DNA of 64,000 nt from Dermatophagoides farinae (GCF_024713945.1 NW_027461523.1:186001-250000), one strand, 5' to 3'; counted from the first letter of the stretch, positions 30,201 to 42,100 are shown. Numbers and translations are program-made. Notes: generated from the sequence alone by a model not told the origin.

Positions 30201-33200
30201 AAAGTTTTAATTTATTTTATTGCGGAACAAAAAAAAATTTTATTCCGGAAGAGGAGAATTTAAATAGATTTCACGGTCTTAATTTGCTAGATGAAACAGT
30301 AAGAAAACAAATCGTTAGTTGTATTCCAAGAGGTACTCATCGACCCACGGTCTTGAATTTATTGAATAATTTTGCAAATTGCATCAAGCAGTCTACAAAC
30401 TGTGGATGTAAGCTGGTTCGCTGTTTATGCCTATGTGATCAAGATCAATACGTAAATTCGGAACAATTACGTGATATAAATCCCATGTTCGTTCATTCTA
30501 AAAATTCTGTATCACTTCCAACAATGACATCTACTAAAACAGAATCAGCTAAAGACATTGGTTTTATAAGTGATTCCAAAAAATGTGATAGCTCTATTAT
30601 GCAAAATGAGTATCCACTAAAGAAAAAAATATCTTCGTATTCAACTTTTTCTGAACTTCAAACAAGTATCCCACCTACGCCGAGCCATAACAGCGAATAC
30701 CGTTTATCTCCCATTGTTCAAAAAAGATCTGAATCAATTTATATTCCCATACCAACAGATATTGCTTATGAAACAAAAGAGACTCACTCCGGATATTCAC
30801 ATTTATCTGAAATTATAAATTATTATGAAACTTTAGTTCACGAAACTAGCGATGAAAATTCCTCACGACCAAGCTACAATATCCTTTGCAACGATGAAGA
30901 AGATTATCTAAGTTTTCTAGAAGATGAGAAAGTTATCAATAATAAAAAAGAGATAACTTTTTCTAATGAACCCGTTATTCCACTCTGTGAAGAAGAATTA
31001 AAAAGTTTGGACAATACTTCATGGTCAAACGTGGAAGAATCCCGATGTAAGTTTTTGAATGAATTGTCTCTAATTTGTAGATGATATCCAATCCATTTAA
31101 CAAATCTATTTATAGATGAAGAATTTCTCACTGATCCCATCATTAAGATTAATGATTATTATAGTACTGATAAATCTCGAGAGTTTTTTCAATCATTCAA
31201 CGAAAAACTGGACAAAATAATCTTTGACGAAGAAACTAGTTTTATGGAAGAAACAATTTTCGAAATGATGTTTGACAACAAAAACAATATTGACAAGCGA
31301 GAGTTAACAAAAATAGACGCTAGCCCATTGCCTGATGAGCTAAGCAAATTTTCTCTAGATCATACAAATATTAAGTTTAAAACTCAAGAAATACTTTCAA
31401 ATTTTAGTGATTACGACGAAGTTGTTTTTGCTGGTTCCGAATTTTCTGATTTAGTTACTGAGTTTGTTAAAAATATCCAAAATAGAAAAGACGAAAATGA
31501 AGATTCGAAACAAAATAACAAATTTTCCAAAGTTATTCAAGTCGATCGAAATATTAATCAAAACGATAACGACGTCTGTGAAAAGTTTGAAACGATTGTT
31601 GATGTTTCAAAAAAGGATAATCTTGACAACAAAGAAAATTTAAATCTACTGAATGAAATAACGAGCAACGATATAAAAAAAAACTCGAAACAAAATGAAA
31701 AGATTGACAACCGTGCAAAAGAGTTAAATTCTCCTTTATATAAAACTTCTACATCAAGCAATGATTATCCGCCAAACAACAATTCTACATCGAGCAATGA
31801 TTATCCGCCAAACAAAAATTCTACATCAAGTAATGATTATCCGCCAAACAAAAATTCTACATCAAGCAATGATTATCCGCCAAACAAAGAGACGATTCAA
31901 AGCACTTTGAACAACCCACATGATTCACAAGCTGAATATAGTTCATTAGCTGAATCGCATTCTAGTTTTTTAATAAATCAGAAAACATCATTAAACAATG
32001 AATGTACACCTGTAAAATCCCAATTAAAGCAAACGGCAGCAAGAGTAACAGAGGTAAACAGTAAAGTTAACATTAAAAAAGAATCAACAACAAAACAGCC
32101 TCCTACAAAAAAAAGTGCTCAGAACATATTAGACAAATTTAATAAACTGAAAGAAAAACCTGCCTGTATACTAAGTAAATCTGTTATTTCAGAATTAAAA
32201 GGCGGACTAAATGAGCTGGAGGAAAACAAAAAACATGATAACAGCATTATTGTTAGAATGGCTGAAAACAGTTTAGAGAATACTAAAAATACGGTGTTTG
32301 AGGGTGTTAAAATGATGAAAGAATCGGCGAATTACTTTGATAAGTCAATGTTTGATCAGAATTTCACAAAGAAAATAAGCAATACACCGAAAACGCTAAT
32401 TCATTCGAAAATTAAAAAAAGTGAATCATTAACAATATTGTCTAAGCGTCGAGCGCATTTAGCAAATATAATTTTATTGACCCTGAAACCTCCCATCGAA
32501 GACATAGTTGAGGCTATAATAAAATTTGAACTAATCGATAATTTAACAGCTGATGTAATCGACAAAGTCATATCATTATTGCCTAACGAAAAAGAAGACA
32601 AAGAATTCAAAGCCTATCACGAAAATGCAATTAAAATTAGTTTGAATCCATCTCCAGACGCAAAAATTTATCTTTTATCAAAGATTAACATTCCCAACGG
32701 GAAAGTTATATTGCAATTAATGCAAGCAATAACTGTTTGGCCAGTTTGGTACAATAATTTGAGTTCTTATTTAGAGCAGATATCTTATGCGCTTACTAAA
32801 CTGAGTACAAACATGTCCTTAAAAATTATGATGCGAAATCTGTTACAATTCATCAACTTGACAATTAGCGAAAACTGTGATGACGAACTTCGTATTAAAG
32901 GATTTTCGATTCAAAACATCTCTTATTTGCTAAACTGTAAAAGCAACGAGAATTCATCGCTGTCTTCATTTTCGTTTTTTCTTATTCGTTTGTTGATATA
33001 TCTAAATGAAAATGAAACAGCAGAGTTGGAAGATCAACCTTTTGAATTCATAACGTCAAAAGTTCACGGAAAACTGAAAAGTTTGACTAGAAAATCGAGT
33101 ACATTGTCTAAATTCCTAATAGGTTTTATAAATTTATCAGAACCATTGCGAAGTGCACTTTTTATTTCGAATGAACAAGTAAAAGATCTCTTTAAAAAAA

Positions 33201-34921
33201 TGAATTCAACTTTGAGCTTGTTAAAATCCGACATTCCAGACCCGAACATTAAAAAAAAATGTGATGCGTATTACGTAGAGTACGCAAAAAACTTGCAAGC
33301 GTGTGAAACGTTGTTTAGCCGGATATCAAGTGATATGGACAAAATAAACTCATATTTTGTGCTGAACTTTGCCAAAAGTTCCCAAGTGGAGTTTGAGGCG
33401 AACTTCCAAAATTTGTTTTCTACTATGTACAAGGTGGTGGACGAAATAATAAAGCAAGTTCTATCGATAATCGAGAACCCCATCAAATTTGTCAGCTTTT
33501 TCAACCACGTTGACGTTATTAAGTATATATCGATGTATTGCTTGATCAACGAATTCTCTATTAGCTACTTAACTGTTGAAAAAATCAGTGAAAAAAGCGG
33601 ACTGTCGTGTAAAAAAATAATAAAAGAACTGTTAAGCAACGTTGGAAAAAATGTGAATATTACTCACTTACCTTCAGATTTGATACTTTCTTCGTTGTTA
33701 GAAAATAAAACTAACACAAAAGAAGAAGTGAAAAAAGTAAATACTGCTGCTAAATTAACAGTCACCGTTGATGAAGCAGTTTTAGACGATAAAAAAATAG
33801 CAGAATCTACGACACTTAAAGTGTCAGAGGAGAAGAAGTCAGAACCAAATGTAGAAATAAAACCAGACCATGACACTGAACATGACAAACAAGACGCTAA
33901 GATTGTTGATAATCGCAGAGAAACTTGTGTACAAAATGATAACACCAATCAATTCTTTACCAATGTCGATGTTCATGAATTTCCTTACACAACGTTTAAG
34001 TATGTAAGTAGTTTTTACGACGACTCAAATGAATGCAATTTTATAAAAGTATCCCCTTCCTACTTGAATGGAAAATTACACCGGTTCGAAACGAATATCG
34101 ACCAAACCGAGCACAGTATTGAAATTAAAAAAGCGTTAACAGAACGTAAAATTTACAACATAGCAGAAAAACCATCGGAACAGCAAAGTTTTCTGTCTGA
34201 GAATATAGTTTGCTACGGTTTAAACGAAGAGAAAACGATGAAAATAATGCTTTGTGAAGTGATGGAGAATACTGATTTGACGTTGTGCTTTAGTGACACA
34301 GACATTGACATATACGGTAGTGAAGTATTACCAGACACAACACAAAACTACAGCCAATGCGATCTACAGCTTACGAAGGTGTTTTGGGAAAAAAGTTCAC
34401 AAAACAGGAAGCTGCGTTTGGTGAATAAACTAAAACGAAATCTGCAACTCGAAAAAAGGCTAATAGCTTTTAAAAAAATTTCTAACAATCTGGACGTAGA
34501 AAAAGCAAACCTATTCTCTCCTGACTGTGTGCAAAAATTACTTCTACCCTACTACAAAAACATTCCATCGAGATTTGCATGGCAGTTAATAATTGTTACT
34601 AACATTTACCTTGCGAGAGATTTGATCATAATCTTGTTGGAACACAACGACATTTATTTCAAGTTTAGAAACTTGTTGAATATCCCAGACACTTGTGTAA
34701 AAAATAAAAAAATGGAAAAGCTGATAAAAGACCAAAAAACAAACAAAAATAAGCTCAAAAGTTTTTTAGGGTTTTCAGTATTAAGTGCAAAAAACACTCT
34801 AGATAGTGCTTTAACAACGAACGTCAGTAAAGCTACAAACGCAGAAAATATTAAGACACAACCGAGCAAAGCCAGGTCTAAATTTTTTGGTACCTCAACT
34901 TCAAAAGTAAACCAAAGTTAG
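27269..34921 (+). CDS. PTEN/C2-like formin, 2527 aa, two exons
   Basis: The CDS is join(27269..31046, 31116..34921). Two long ORFs join in frame across one GT-AG intron, and the second ORF is open upstream of its first ATG back to the acceptor. Residues about 70-230 resemble the phosphatase-like domain of plant class II formins (KILIVYLSSNPSYK, then a helix ending WICESFEKSVLLITHEV). The C-X5-R active site is lost, so it would be catalytically dead. A C2-like beta-rich part and long disordered, Asn/Lys-rich linkers follow, with a cysteine cluster near 990-1060. A 12-residue tandem repeat spans about 1470-1517. An FH2 domain at about 1690-2090 (KRRAHLANIILLTL, PNEKEDKEF, GFSIQNISYLLNCKS) should bind actin barbed ends. 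I see no long poly-proline FH1. An alternative is two separate genes. Confidence 0.72.
31047..31115 (+). other. Spliceosomal intron, 69 bp
   Basis: It starts GTAAGT after the T of a split codon (phase 1) and ends TTTATAG. A nearer acceptor at 31080 (CTAATTTGTAG, 34 bp) would match the other intron sizes, but then the frame hits TAA within 20 bases. Use of the 31115 acceptor keeps the frame open into the FH2 half. Confidence 0.65.
31748..31888 (+). repeat. Coding tandem repeat, four 36-bp units
   Basis: Four near-identical units encode STSSNDYPPNKN or a close variant in the disordered linker of the PTEN/C2 formin. Units differ at only a few bases, so the array is recent and probably variable in copy number. 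The 36-bp period keeps the frame. Confidence 0.9.
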
Positions 34922-35284
34922 TAAGTAATTTTATAAAATCGTTAATGTTATATACATATCTTATAAATCGTTGAAATTTCGTAAATCACTTCCAATATTT
35001 TTGAAAATGTAGAAAATACAAAACGCTGAAATAGACGAGAGGAAGAAGTGTCAGCCAGCTCCAAATAAAAACTTTGTTTGCTTGTAGTTTGCTCGTCATG
35101 GATCAAATCAGATTAGATTGGTCTTTTCCCGCAAACAACCGAGAACTGTTTTATAAAAATGCGAAATGATTATTATATAAGAGTTAATATTATAAAAATT
35201 TTATTAACAGCACAACGACGAATTTGTAATTTTTACAGCGTAATGTATTAATCCACGGGTGGCGATATATATTGCAGAAGTGAT
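34922..35284. other. Intergenic region between formin and U2AF genes
   Basis: This 363-bp gap is AT-rich with only a 23-codon open frame from an ATG at 35098. A GTAAGTAA string overlaps the formin stop codon but leads to no useful exon. No RNA gene was recognised. It probably contains the U2AF promoter. Confidence 0.4.
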
Positions 35285-36358
35285 ATGGTTGAGGAGCTAT
35301 CGACACCTAGACCAAATGCAGGTCAAACGCGGTAAGTTGCAGAGGGAATGAATTTTAGGCGAGTGCTTGCGCAAGAATTAGGTAAAGAGTATTTAGATTC
35401 GCGCGAAAGAGAACGGAGAAGACGGAAAAAACAAGCAGAATGCATCAAGAGGTGTGGAGGGTTCCATAGCTTGTCTACATCGGAAGGAAAAGAGCCTGTA
35501 TCACTGCTGTGGGACGGTTTTCAGTGGGTAGCCAAACCGAGCAATAAGTCGGGAGTGATGGTGGACCCAATTCTGATAAACAACACCCGTAAACTCCGTC
35601 GACTGTATTTCGGAAATCTGCCGCTCCATCTGGGTCTAACCGAAGAATGTCTGAGTGAAATGATTTTTAAGGAAATGAAAGAGCGTGGGATGTGCAATGA
35701 TCCTGCTGTTAACCCGATATTTTGCATTTGGTTTGCGAAAGAAAAGGGAAATTATGGTTTCGTTGAGTTTGCCACCATAGAAGAAACCGACAAAGCGTTG
35801 AATTTGGACGGGATGCTTTGCATGGACATGATTCTTCGTGTGTCGCGGCCGAACGATTACTGCAGCGCAACGATGAACGACGGTGGTTGGGCGTCGCAGT
35901 CACACAACCGCTTGGCGGGTGTGATCCCTAACGTGGGAGCTGCCTTGGAGACAGCGGAAAATCTGGCTAAACAAGTGCTCAAGGGGGGTGTTTGCAACCT
36001 AGAAGAAACGAACTTGGTTGTTTTCAAACACATAATTCTCGAGTCTGACGGAATTCAAAAAGATGAATACATCGAAATTTTGGAAGACGTTGTGGAAGGA
36101 GTTTCTGAGTTTGGGCGTGTGGTTAAAGCTGCGATTATTACTCCTTATATCACAAAAGTAGATAGTAGCTTTGATTCAGGGGACGTTTATTTGTATTTTG
36201 CTACTCCTGAAGAACTTAAAAATTGCGTTAACCACATGAAAAACCGTAGATATTACGACAGGCCTATTAACCACATTTTCGTGTCAAACGATGTGTGGAA
36301 AAACAGAATTCGAACGCTTCCTTCCAACGTGATTTTAGAATTCGAAGTGGGCGACTAG
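35285..36358 (+). CDS. U2AF2: U2AF large subunit (U2AF65-like), single RRM plus UHM
   Basis: The CDS is join(35285..35331, 35359..36358), 348 residues. U2AF large subunit binds the polypyrimidine tract at 3' splice sites and recruits U2 snRNP through SF1 and SF3B1. A short exon (MVEELSTPRPNAGQTR) joins in phase 2 to a basic RERERRRRKKQ stretch, then a possible U2AF35-binding segment (LLWDGFQW). RRM1 follows at about residues 93-175, with RRLYFGNLP as RNP2 and GNYGFVEF as RNP1, ending RPNDY as in U2AF65. The C-terminal UHM occupies about 232-335 (LVVFKHIIL, FGRVVKAAIITP). Only about 55 residues separate the two, so RRM2 is absent. The usual length is 430-480. Its stop overlaps the convergent neighbour by 4 bp. 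Confidence 0.85.
35332..35358 (+). other. Spliceosomal intron, 27 bp
   Basis: It starts GTAAGT and ends AATTTTAG. The intron contains the ATG at 35348 that a simple ORF search would take as the start. Splicing joins CG|G in phase 2 and gives an upstream ATG at 35285. Confidence 0.75.
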
Positions 36359-37338
36359 TTGTTCTTCTTAGTCTTGTTTATTTTATTTTTTAGATATAGC
36401 GGGAAAAGAAGTAAACATAAGATGCACATGAAATAAAACAATGCATATATGTAGATTGCCGGGTTGTTTACGCATTTTCCTATTAAAAGATCCACATTAA
36501 CATGTGAGTACGAGTCAGCTGGCCGGTAACTGAGCAACTGAAGAGCTGACAATGGTATTGTGGGCAAACTTGCAGACTTAGAAAAAGAAGGCAATAAGCG
36601 CAAATCTTGCAACATATCGATCGGAATGTTTAAATGCGTTGATAGGGTTTCTAATTTTTCTTGATCAGTTGTAGAATCATCGAAAGTCGGCAGGAGTTTT
36701 TTTTTTTTCAGTAACTTTAATAACATTTTTGTCGAAATCTTTTTCGGAAGGCAAACATTAAACTGAGGAAGTTTTAACGTTTTTATAAAACTTGACTTCG
36801 TATCTGCGCAGGAACAAAGTTTAGTTGGTTTAAAATCAATCTTAAATTTGCCGGTAGGATCGTATCCTGCGTCGAGAATGGGCATGATACATCCGTAACC
36901 GTCAAAACTGGTCTTTTTACTGCTAAAACAAGTGTCTATAACATGTTTTCCTGGTCTACTATCGTTGCGTTGGTAATAGTAATAAAGCAAACGGCTCCAA
37001 TAGTCTATTATGGAACGTACTAAAATGTCTTTTACAGAGGAAAGAGCGTAACGATTATTGACTTCAACGAATGTGTCAAGGCTTATGTGCTGTGAAACAT
37101 TAGAATGTAAATTTTTCAGTATTTCAGGTTTCAAAAAAGTCAAAAAACCACTGTCTTCTGGATCGTTTAGATCAAAATTAAATTGGTTTGTAGAATTTTC
37201 AGCTCGTTCCATATAACACGAAACAAAGTTGGTTAGCAGCTCTTTTTCCTCCTCATTTTTCTCTTCAGGTTTTTTATTCAACGAGTTAATCAACTCAGGA
37301 TTTAAACAAGTGAATTCTTCTTGTTCATTATTGTCCAT
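36355..37338 (-). CDS. Single-span, probably tail-anchored ER membrane protein, 327 aa
   Basis: The ATG at 37338 is used; the frame opens three codons earlier on GTG. The acidic N-terminus and helical body carry no signal peptide. One hydrophobic segment lies at about residues 293-315 (YIYALFYFMCILCLLLF) followed by a basic 12-residue tail ending KKNN, a KKXX-like ER retrieval signal. This topology suggests an ER tail-anchored protein, or one whose tail faces the cytosol. A cysteine pair (LCSCADTKSS) lies near residue 178. I recognise no family. Its stop codon overlaps the stop of U2AF on the other strand. Confidence 0.65.
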   Translation of the reverse strand: MDNNEQEEFTCLNPELINSLNKKPEEKNEEEKELLTNFVSCYMERAENSTNQFNFDLNDPEDSGFLTFLKPEILKNLHSNVSQHISLDTFVEVNNRYALSSVKDILVRSIIDYWSRLLYYYYQRNDSRPGKHVIDTCFSSKKTSFDGYGCIMPILDAGYDPTGKFKIDFKPTKLCSCADTKSSFIKTLKLPQFNVCLPKKISTKMLLKLLKKKKLLPTFDDSTTDQEKLETLSTHLNIPIDMLQDLRLLPSFSKSASLPTIPLSALQLLSYRPADSYSHVNVDLLIGKCVNNPAIYIYALFYFMCILCLLLFPLYLKNKINKTKKNN

Positions 37339-37464
37339 AAAAAACACGATTCAAAATTCCAAGTCTGTCCGAATTTATTTTATTAAAACGGCGGCTAGAA
37401 AAATAATACTATAAAATAAAATTTAGAGTGGGTCATTAAACACAATGACTAATGTGCTGCATTG

Positions 37465-38289
37465 TTACCATACCAATCCATTTTTTTGAACTTTTAGTTT
37501 TAATTCTTCAAAACCCTTACACCAGCTAGTCCAGGTGATTAAAGAATTGTAAATTGGCGTGCACGATGTGCAAAAGAAAATATTATTCTTATACTCAGTT
37601 TTGTTAAGCCTAATTTTATTTAAACCGTCAACGTTAGTTAATTTGCATATCATGTTGAATGAATCGATAAACATCTTTTCTCTGTTTATTTCTACAGTAA
37701 GGTTGCCACTACTCGTTAACGATATAACTAATTCAATGTCCTCAGCTGTCAGCGGGATATCCAACATGTATATAGTTGCCGCAATATGATGCCCAGAAAT
37801 CGTTTGCACGTCTTTAGGATCTTGATCAGATATTTTATCGAGTTTAAGCAGGTTTCGTTTTTTCCTGTACGATTCGCCTACCTCGAAAAAATACTGAAAC
37901 AGTTTGAATCTTGTAATGGTTAAACCTTCTATCTGTTTTTTTGTGAGACCGTGCCGTTTAATTACGGGTTTCGAGTAATTAGTTAGGATGTAATCTGTTT
38001 CTTTAGCGTTGTCTGCATTAGAGCCATCAACACTCGATGGTAAATTGTCAAGCAATAAATCTTTAGTGCTGTCTGTTTTTTGACGTTTGTTTTCTGTATG
38101 TTCGATTTTAAACACAGTTTTTTTTCTCTTTAAAAATGATTCACTGAGTTCATCAAATATATTATTCCAACTATAAATACTGTTTTGATTGCCGTGAACG
38201 GATTCTGACGGGGTTTCGAAAAAAATATCAGTTTCCTCAGAACCAGATAAAAATAATTCGTCCTCATCGGCAAAAGTGTTTTTTACCAT
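37465..38289 (-). CDS. Hypothetical acidic-N-terminus protein, 274 aa
   Basis: I do not recognise this protein. Residues 1-45 are acidic with serines (ADEDELFLSGSEETD). A lysine-rich patch (FLKRKKTVFK and KRQKTD at about 53-72) may be a nuclear localisation signal. A helical domain from about 110 to 250 begins KPVIKRHGLTKKQIEGLT and contains a CTSC pair. The pattern fits a nuclear factor, but no domain is clear. It lies 127 bp upstream-to-downstream from the tail-anchored protein gene and 64 bp from RAB6, all on the minus strand. Confidence 0.6.
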   Translation of the reverse strand: MVKNTFADEDELFLSGSEETDIFFETPSESVHGNQNSIYSWNNIFDELSESFLKRKKTVFKIEHTENKRQKTDSTKDLLLDNLPSSVDGSNADNAKETDYILTNYSKPVIKRHGLTKKQIEGLTITRFKLFQYFFEVGESYRKKRNLLKLDKISDQDPKDVQTISGHHIAATIYMLDIPLTAEDIELVISLTSSGNLTVEINREKMFIDSFNMICKLTNVDGLNKIRLNKTEYKNNIFFCTSCTPIYNSLITWTSWCKGFEELKLKVQKNGLVW

Positions 38290-38352
38290 AATTTTCCGAA
38301 GGCGACCTATATAATATTAACAATTATAAAAAATTTATATAAGGTGGAAAAT

Positions 38353-38943
38353 CTAACATTTGCACAAGGTATTAATTAAGGAACTCGAACTGTTGTTAGG
38401 TTCTAACTCGATTTCAACAGGACTAAGAAGTTTATTGTCGTTATTGTCTTTGGGTAATTTTTTGCAAATTTCATTAAATAAAGTAATAATGTTTTCTCCT
38501 GTTTTCGCGCTGGTTTCAAAAAAAATAGCGTTAAACTTCTGCGCGTACTCTTTTCCTTCGTCATAAGATACTTTGCGTTGATCTTCTCGATCTAGCTTGT
38601 TTCCACATATAGCAATAACTATTTCTTTGCCTCTTTCATTGTAAATGCAATCGATCCAGTGATCAACTTTGGTAAATGACTCTTTGTTTGTGATATCGTA
38701 AATAATAACTGCGACAGAACAGTCACGTAAATAACTTGGGATGAGCGAATAGAACCTTTCTTGGCCTGCAGTGTCCCATAACTGTAATTTAATTATTTCT
38801 CCGTTCGTACGAAAAGTTTTCGCCAAGAAATCTATTCCAATAGTAGCTTGGTAGTCTTCGTCGAAACTGTCGTAAATAAACTTAGTCATAATGGAGGTTT
38901 TTCCTGTTCCTTGTTCCCCTAAAAAAACGAGTTTATGTTTCAT
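38353..38943 (-). CDS. RAB6: RAB6-type small GTPase, 196 aa
   Basis: RAB6/Ypt6 regulates Golgi and retrograde vesicle traffic. The P-loop is GEQGTGKTS (residues 8-16), switch I holds YQATIGIDF (32-40), switch II is WDTAGQERF (56-64), and the guanine motifs NKLD (about 115) and ETSAK (about 143) are intact. YQATIGIDFLAKT and SLIPSYLRD are typical of RAB6 rather than other Rabs. The C-terminus CKC fits double geranylgeranylation. The usual S-V of RAB6 GEQSVGKT is G-T here. Single exon, with ATG at 38943. Confidence 0.94.
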   Translation of the reverse strand: MKHKLVFLGEQGTGKTSIMTKFIYDSFDEDYQATIGIDFLAKTFRTNGEIIKLQLWDTAGQERFYSLIPSYLRDCSVAVIIYDITNKESFTKVDHWIDCIYNERGKEIVIAICGNKLDREDQRKVSYDEGKEYAQKFNAIFFETSAKTGENIITLFNEICKKLPKDNNDNKLLSPVEIELEPNNSSSSLINTLCKC

Positions 38944-39187
38944 TCTGTTAGTGAATCATTATATTTCTATTATGCTAAAGGTTTTAATTATTTTAAACTG
39001 CTTTTACAACAAGAAAAAAAATATATCTTTGAGATATTAACACCATTTAAATATTAGGAGCACACAAATAATTTTATACGGGGACTTTAATTGTAAAAAA
39101 ACTTTGATCTTTTGTCGTTCTTTCTTTTATATCTAATTTTATTAAGCTAATATCCGAGAATTATCAATGCATAAATTAACTGTTATG

Positions 39188-42100
39188 CTATACTGCAAAT
39201 GTATGCAAATACGAAAAAACCTCATTGAAACTACCAAAATCCATGCCTGGATCTAGTCCGTTTTGGGCGTAGTCTAAAAGGGCTGCTTGAAAGTATTTCA
39301 ACAGGTCCATTCCTTGGTATGTAGCGTTTATATACTCAATATCCAATTTTGATAGCATTTCACTCAAGTTAAATAATATGTTGGATGTTATGGGCATTTG
39401 CTCAGGTACGTGCTTGAAAGAGGCTAAGTTAGCTTCGATTGTCTGGAGTTTGTTAAACGTAAAATGTACTCTAAGAGTTTTTGTTTTTGTTTCTGGTAAA
39501 CTAATCAAAATTTGTTGACAATCCTTAAATCTAGCGACTTGATCACTCAGTGCGACTTTAATTGGCGCATGTGACAAGTAAACATGCGGCGCAGATAAAC
39601 TCATTTGGAACTCTGTGTAACAACAAATTCCGTGAATTGTTTTTTCAGCATCAAAATTCCACGTTATAGAAGTGGTTTTGTTCGCAAGATTTGCAAGTTT
39701 AGAACTAGATAATTGGTTCAAGTCAACCTGCAATATTTGTTTTGGTTCTGTGTTGAGTAATTCCAAAAATTTCATCCTGTCTATACAACGAGCTTTTTTA
39801 GTAAGTGGAATCAGGTACTGAATCAACGAATTCGATTCACAAGAAAATGGAACTGCGTAAATGTTGATTAATCCTGGTGAAATCAAGCACTTATTGTAAG
39901 TATGAAATGCGGTTTTCGCATAAAGAGCTTGCTGGAATAATTGTGTTGCAAAAGGATCGTATTCATAAGCTGCCAAAAAAGATCCTCCAATAAAACATAC
40001 GTCAATATCATCCTCAATTTTGTATGTCATCAAGTCTTCAGATATTTCGTTGTTGGTGTTGAAAAACATTCGTCGAGCATTTTCAAACGAAAGTTTCTGT
40101 CTTATTTTCGGATTTATTGGCAACGCTTGATACATTGAAGCTTTTTTAAATTTAACGATTTTTTTTAAATCGTAAGCTGAAGTAAGAGAATTTGTAACCT
40201 TTTGTTCGATAATTTCGTCTTTTGAATTTCTCCATTTTAGTCCATTTGAATTGTATTTCTCTAAACATGTCTCATATATTTTTGTAAGATCGCTGTTGAA
40301 TTTCTTTTCAACTGCTGCTAAACTATTTGTAGAACAATAAGACAAAGAATAACTCGTTGCCGCAAATTTGCTTGAACTAGTTTGAGGAAGTTTGACAATG
40401 GAAGTCAACGTTGACAACATATCTGCATAAGATCTGCAATCAAAAAATAATATGTTGATTTTTGAGTTTCTACCTAGTTTAATTCTCTCGTGAACTGTTG
40501 CAACATAAGATTCAAGACTTTCTTTGAATTTTCGATCTATTACCTCGTCTGTTTCTAAGGCTATGCTTGAAAATATGTTAGGCAATGACTTTTCGTCTGG
40601 ATAATATCTAGAAGACATGACTAAATTGTCATGTACATAAGTAACTCCGGTTATTGTAGATTTAGCAGTATGTAGTATCAGCTGATGACTATCATTTAAA
40701 TAGTTGGCATCAACAACTTCCCTTAACAGCAGTAAGTATGATGAACGTAATCTAGCCAGACTTGATGCTAAATTGTGAGATAAGCAATCATATGTTAAAC
40801 CGGATTCTGTGTATATTTTATAATAAAGTAGGATTCCATTTGGTTTGAATTTAAGCGTATTGTTAAACAAGAATGAATCATTTATAACTAAGTGTTTAGA
40901 TTCAATTTTTTCTTTTAATTCTAACAAAGCTAGCGATGCTTCTTCTAAGTAAAACGAAAAAACTTTAATCTCTTCTCCTTTATCTATCAAAGGCGTTTTG
41001 TTGGGATCGTAAGGCAAAGGAGCTAATGACCAAGGATTATTAACTAATAAGTACTTTGATAAGTTGACATTTACTAAAGAAACAACCAAATCGATTCTAG
41101 ACGGAATGTATTTGTTTGCTTTTGGCACATTGTCAAAAATGTCAATTTTGTTTAATGGATTTAAAACAAAAATATCAAACAGGTCGGGGTCAACAATTAC
41201 TAAATCAAACGTTTTAGTCGAAATTTCTCTTAACTGCTCAGATTGCTGTTGAAAATCCAAACCATTCAAATAAATGTTTTGAGATTCTTGACTTAAATTA
41301 CTAAGTTCCTCAGGTACTTTATCTTTTTCTTTAGTGGATCTTTTCGAAACATCGATCCAAGTGATTTTTTCAGACTTTTCTTTTAAAAGTTCATTAATTA
41401 TGTGGTATTCAATTATGTTTTCTTCTTTATTTATTATAACCGTAAGTTTATCTATTAAATTTATAATCGATAATATAAAGGTTATGGAACCGCATCCTAT
41501 TAAACATATTTCAACAAAATTGGCATCTTTTTGTGTTAAAAGCATCTCAATTTCTTTGAGTGTACTAGCAATATATCTCGAGTTAATCTCGCTATCGTGT
41601 AAATCAAAAAATCTGTCAACCGCTAAACGCTTTACAATAAGTTCGGTTAAAATTCTGATAAAGTTCTTCGAATATGCTACATATTTTGAATTTTTAGTTT
41701 CATTATATGGTAGAAATTCGACAGTTTTAGATGAACTGGTAATACCAGAAGAATGTTTACTGTTTTTGCGTAGTAAGACTTGCTCGATTTGATTTTTTTT
41801 ACTTGTATCGATGTCGTTAGCGAATTCAATTTTTAGTTCGTTTTCTGAAGAAGTTTCCGTTGTGTTTGTAGCAACGTCCTCTAAATCGGGTTTTATATCA
41901 AATCTTGAATAATCAAGCTGATATCTATTAAATATTTTTTCTTTCAAAATAAGAGAATCAAAATGGTTAATTTTTTCATTAATCAAGCCGATATAGTTAT
42001 CAATGGTTGTTTTTTCTTTTGCTTTTTTTAAAGCAGTCAACGTAGATTGATAATCGTTACTTAACTCGAACGCATTGGCTAAACGGAGCCAATACTTGAA

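Noticed and set aside
31244-34921. FH2 half of the PTEN-formin as a separate gene starting at 31244
   Set aside because: The frame is open for 42 codons upstream of that ATG to a GT-AG acceptor, and the previous ORF ends at a matching donor, so one gene is simpler.
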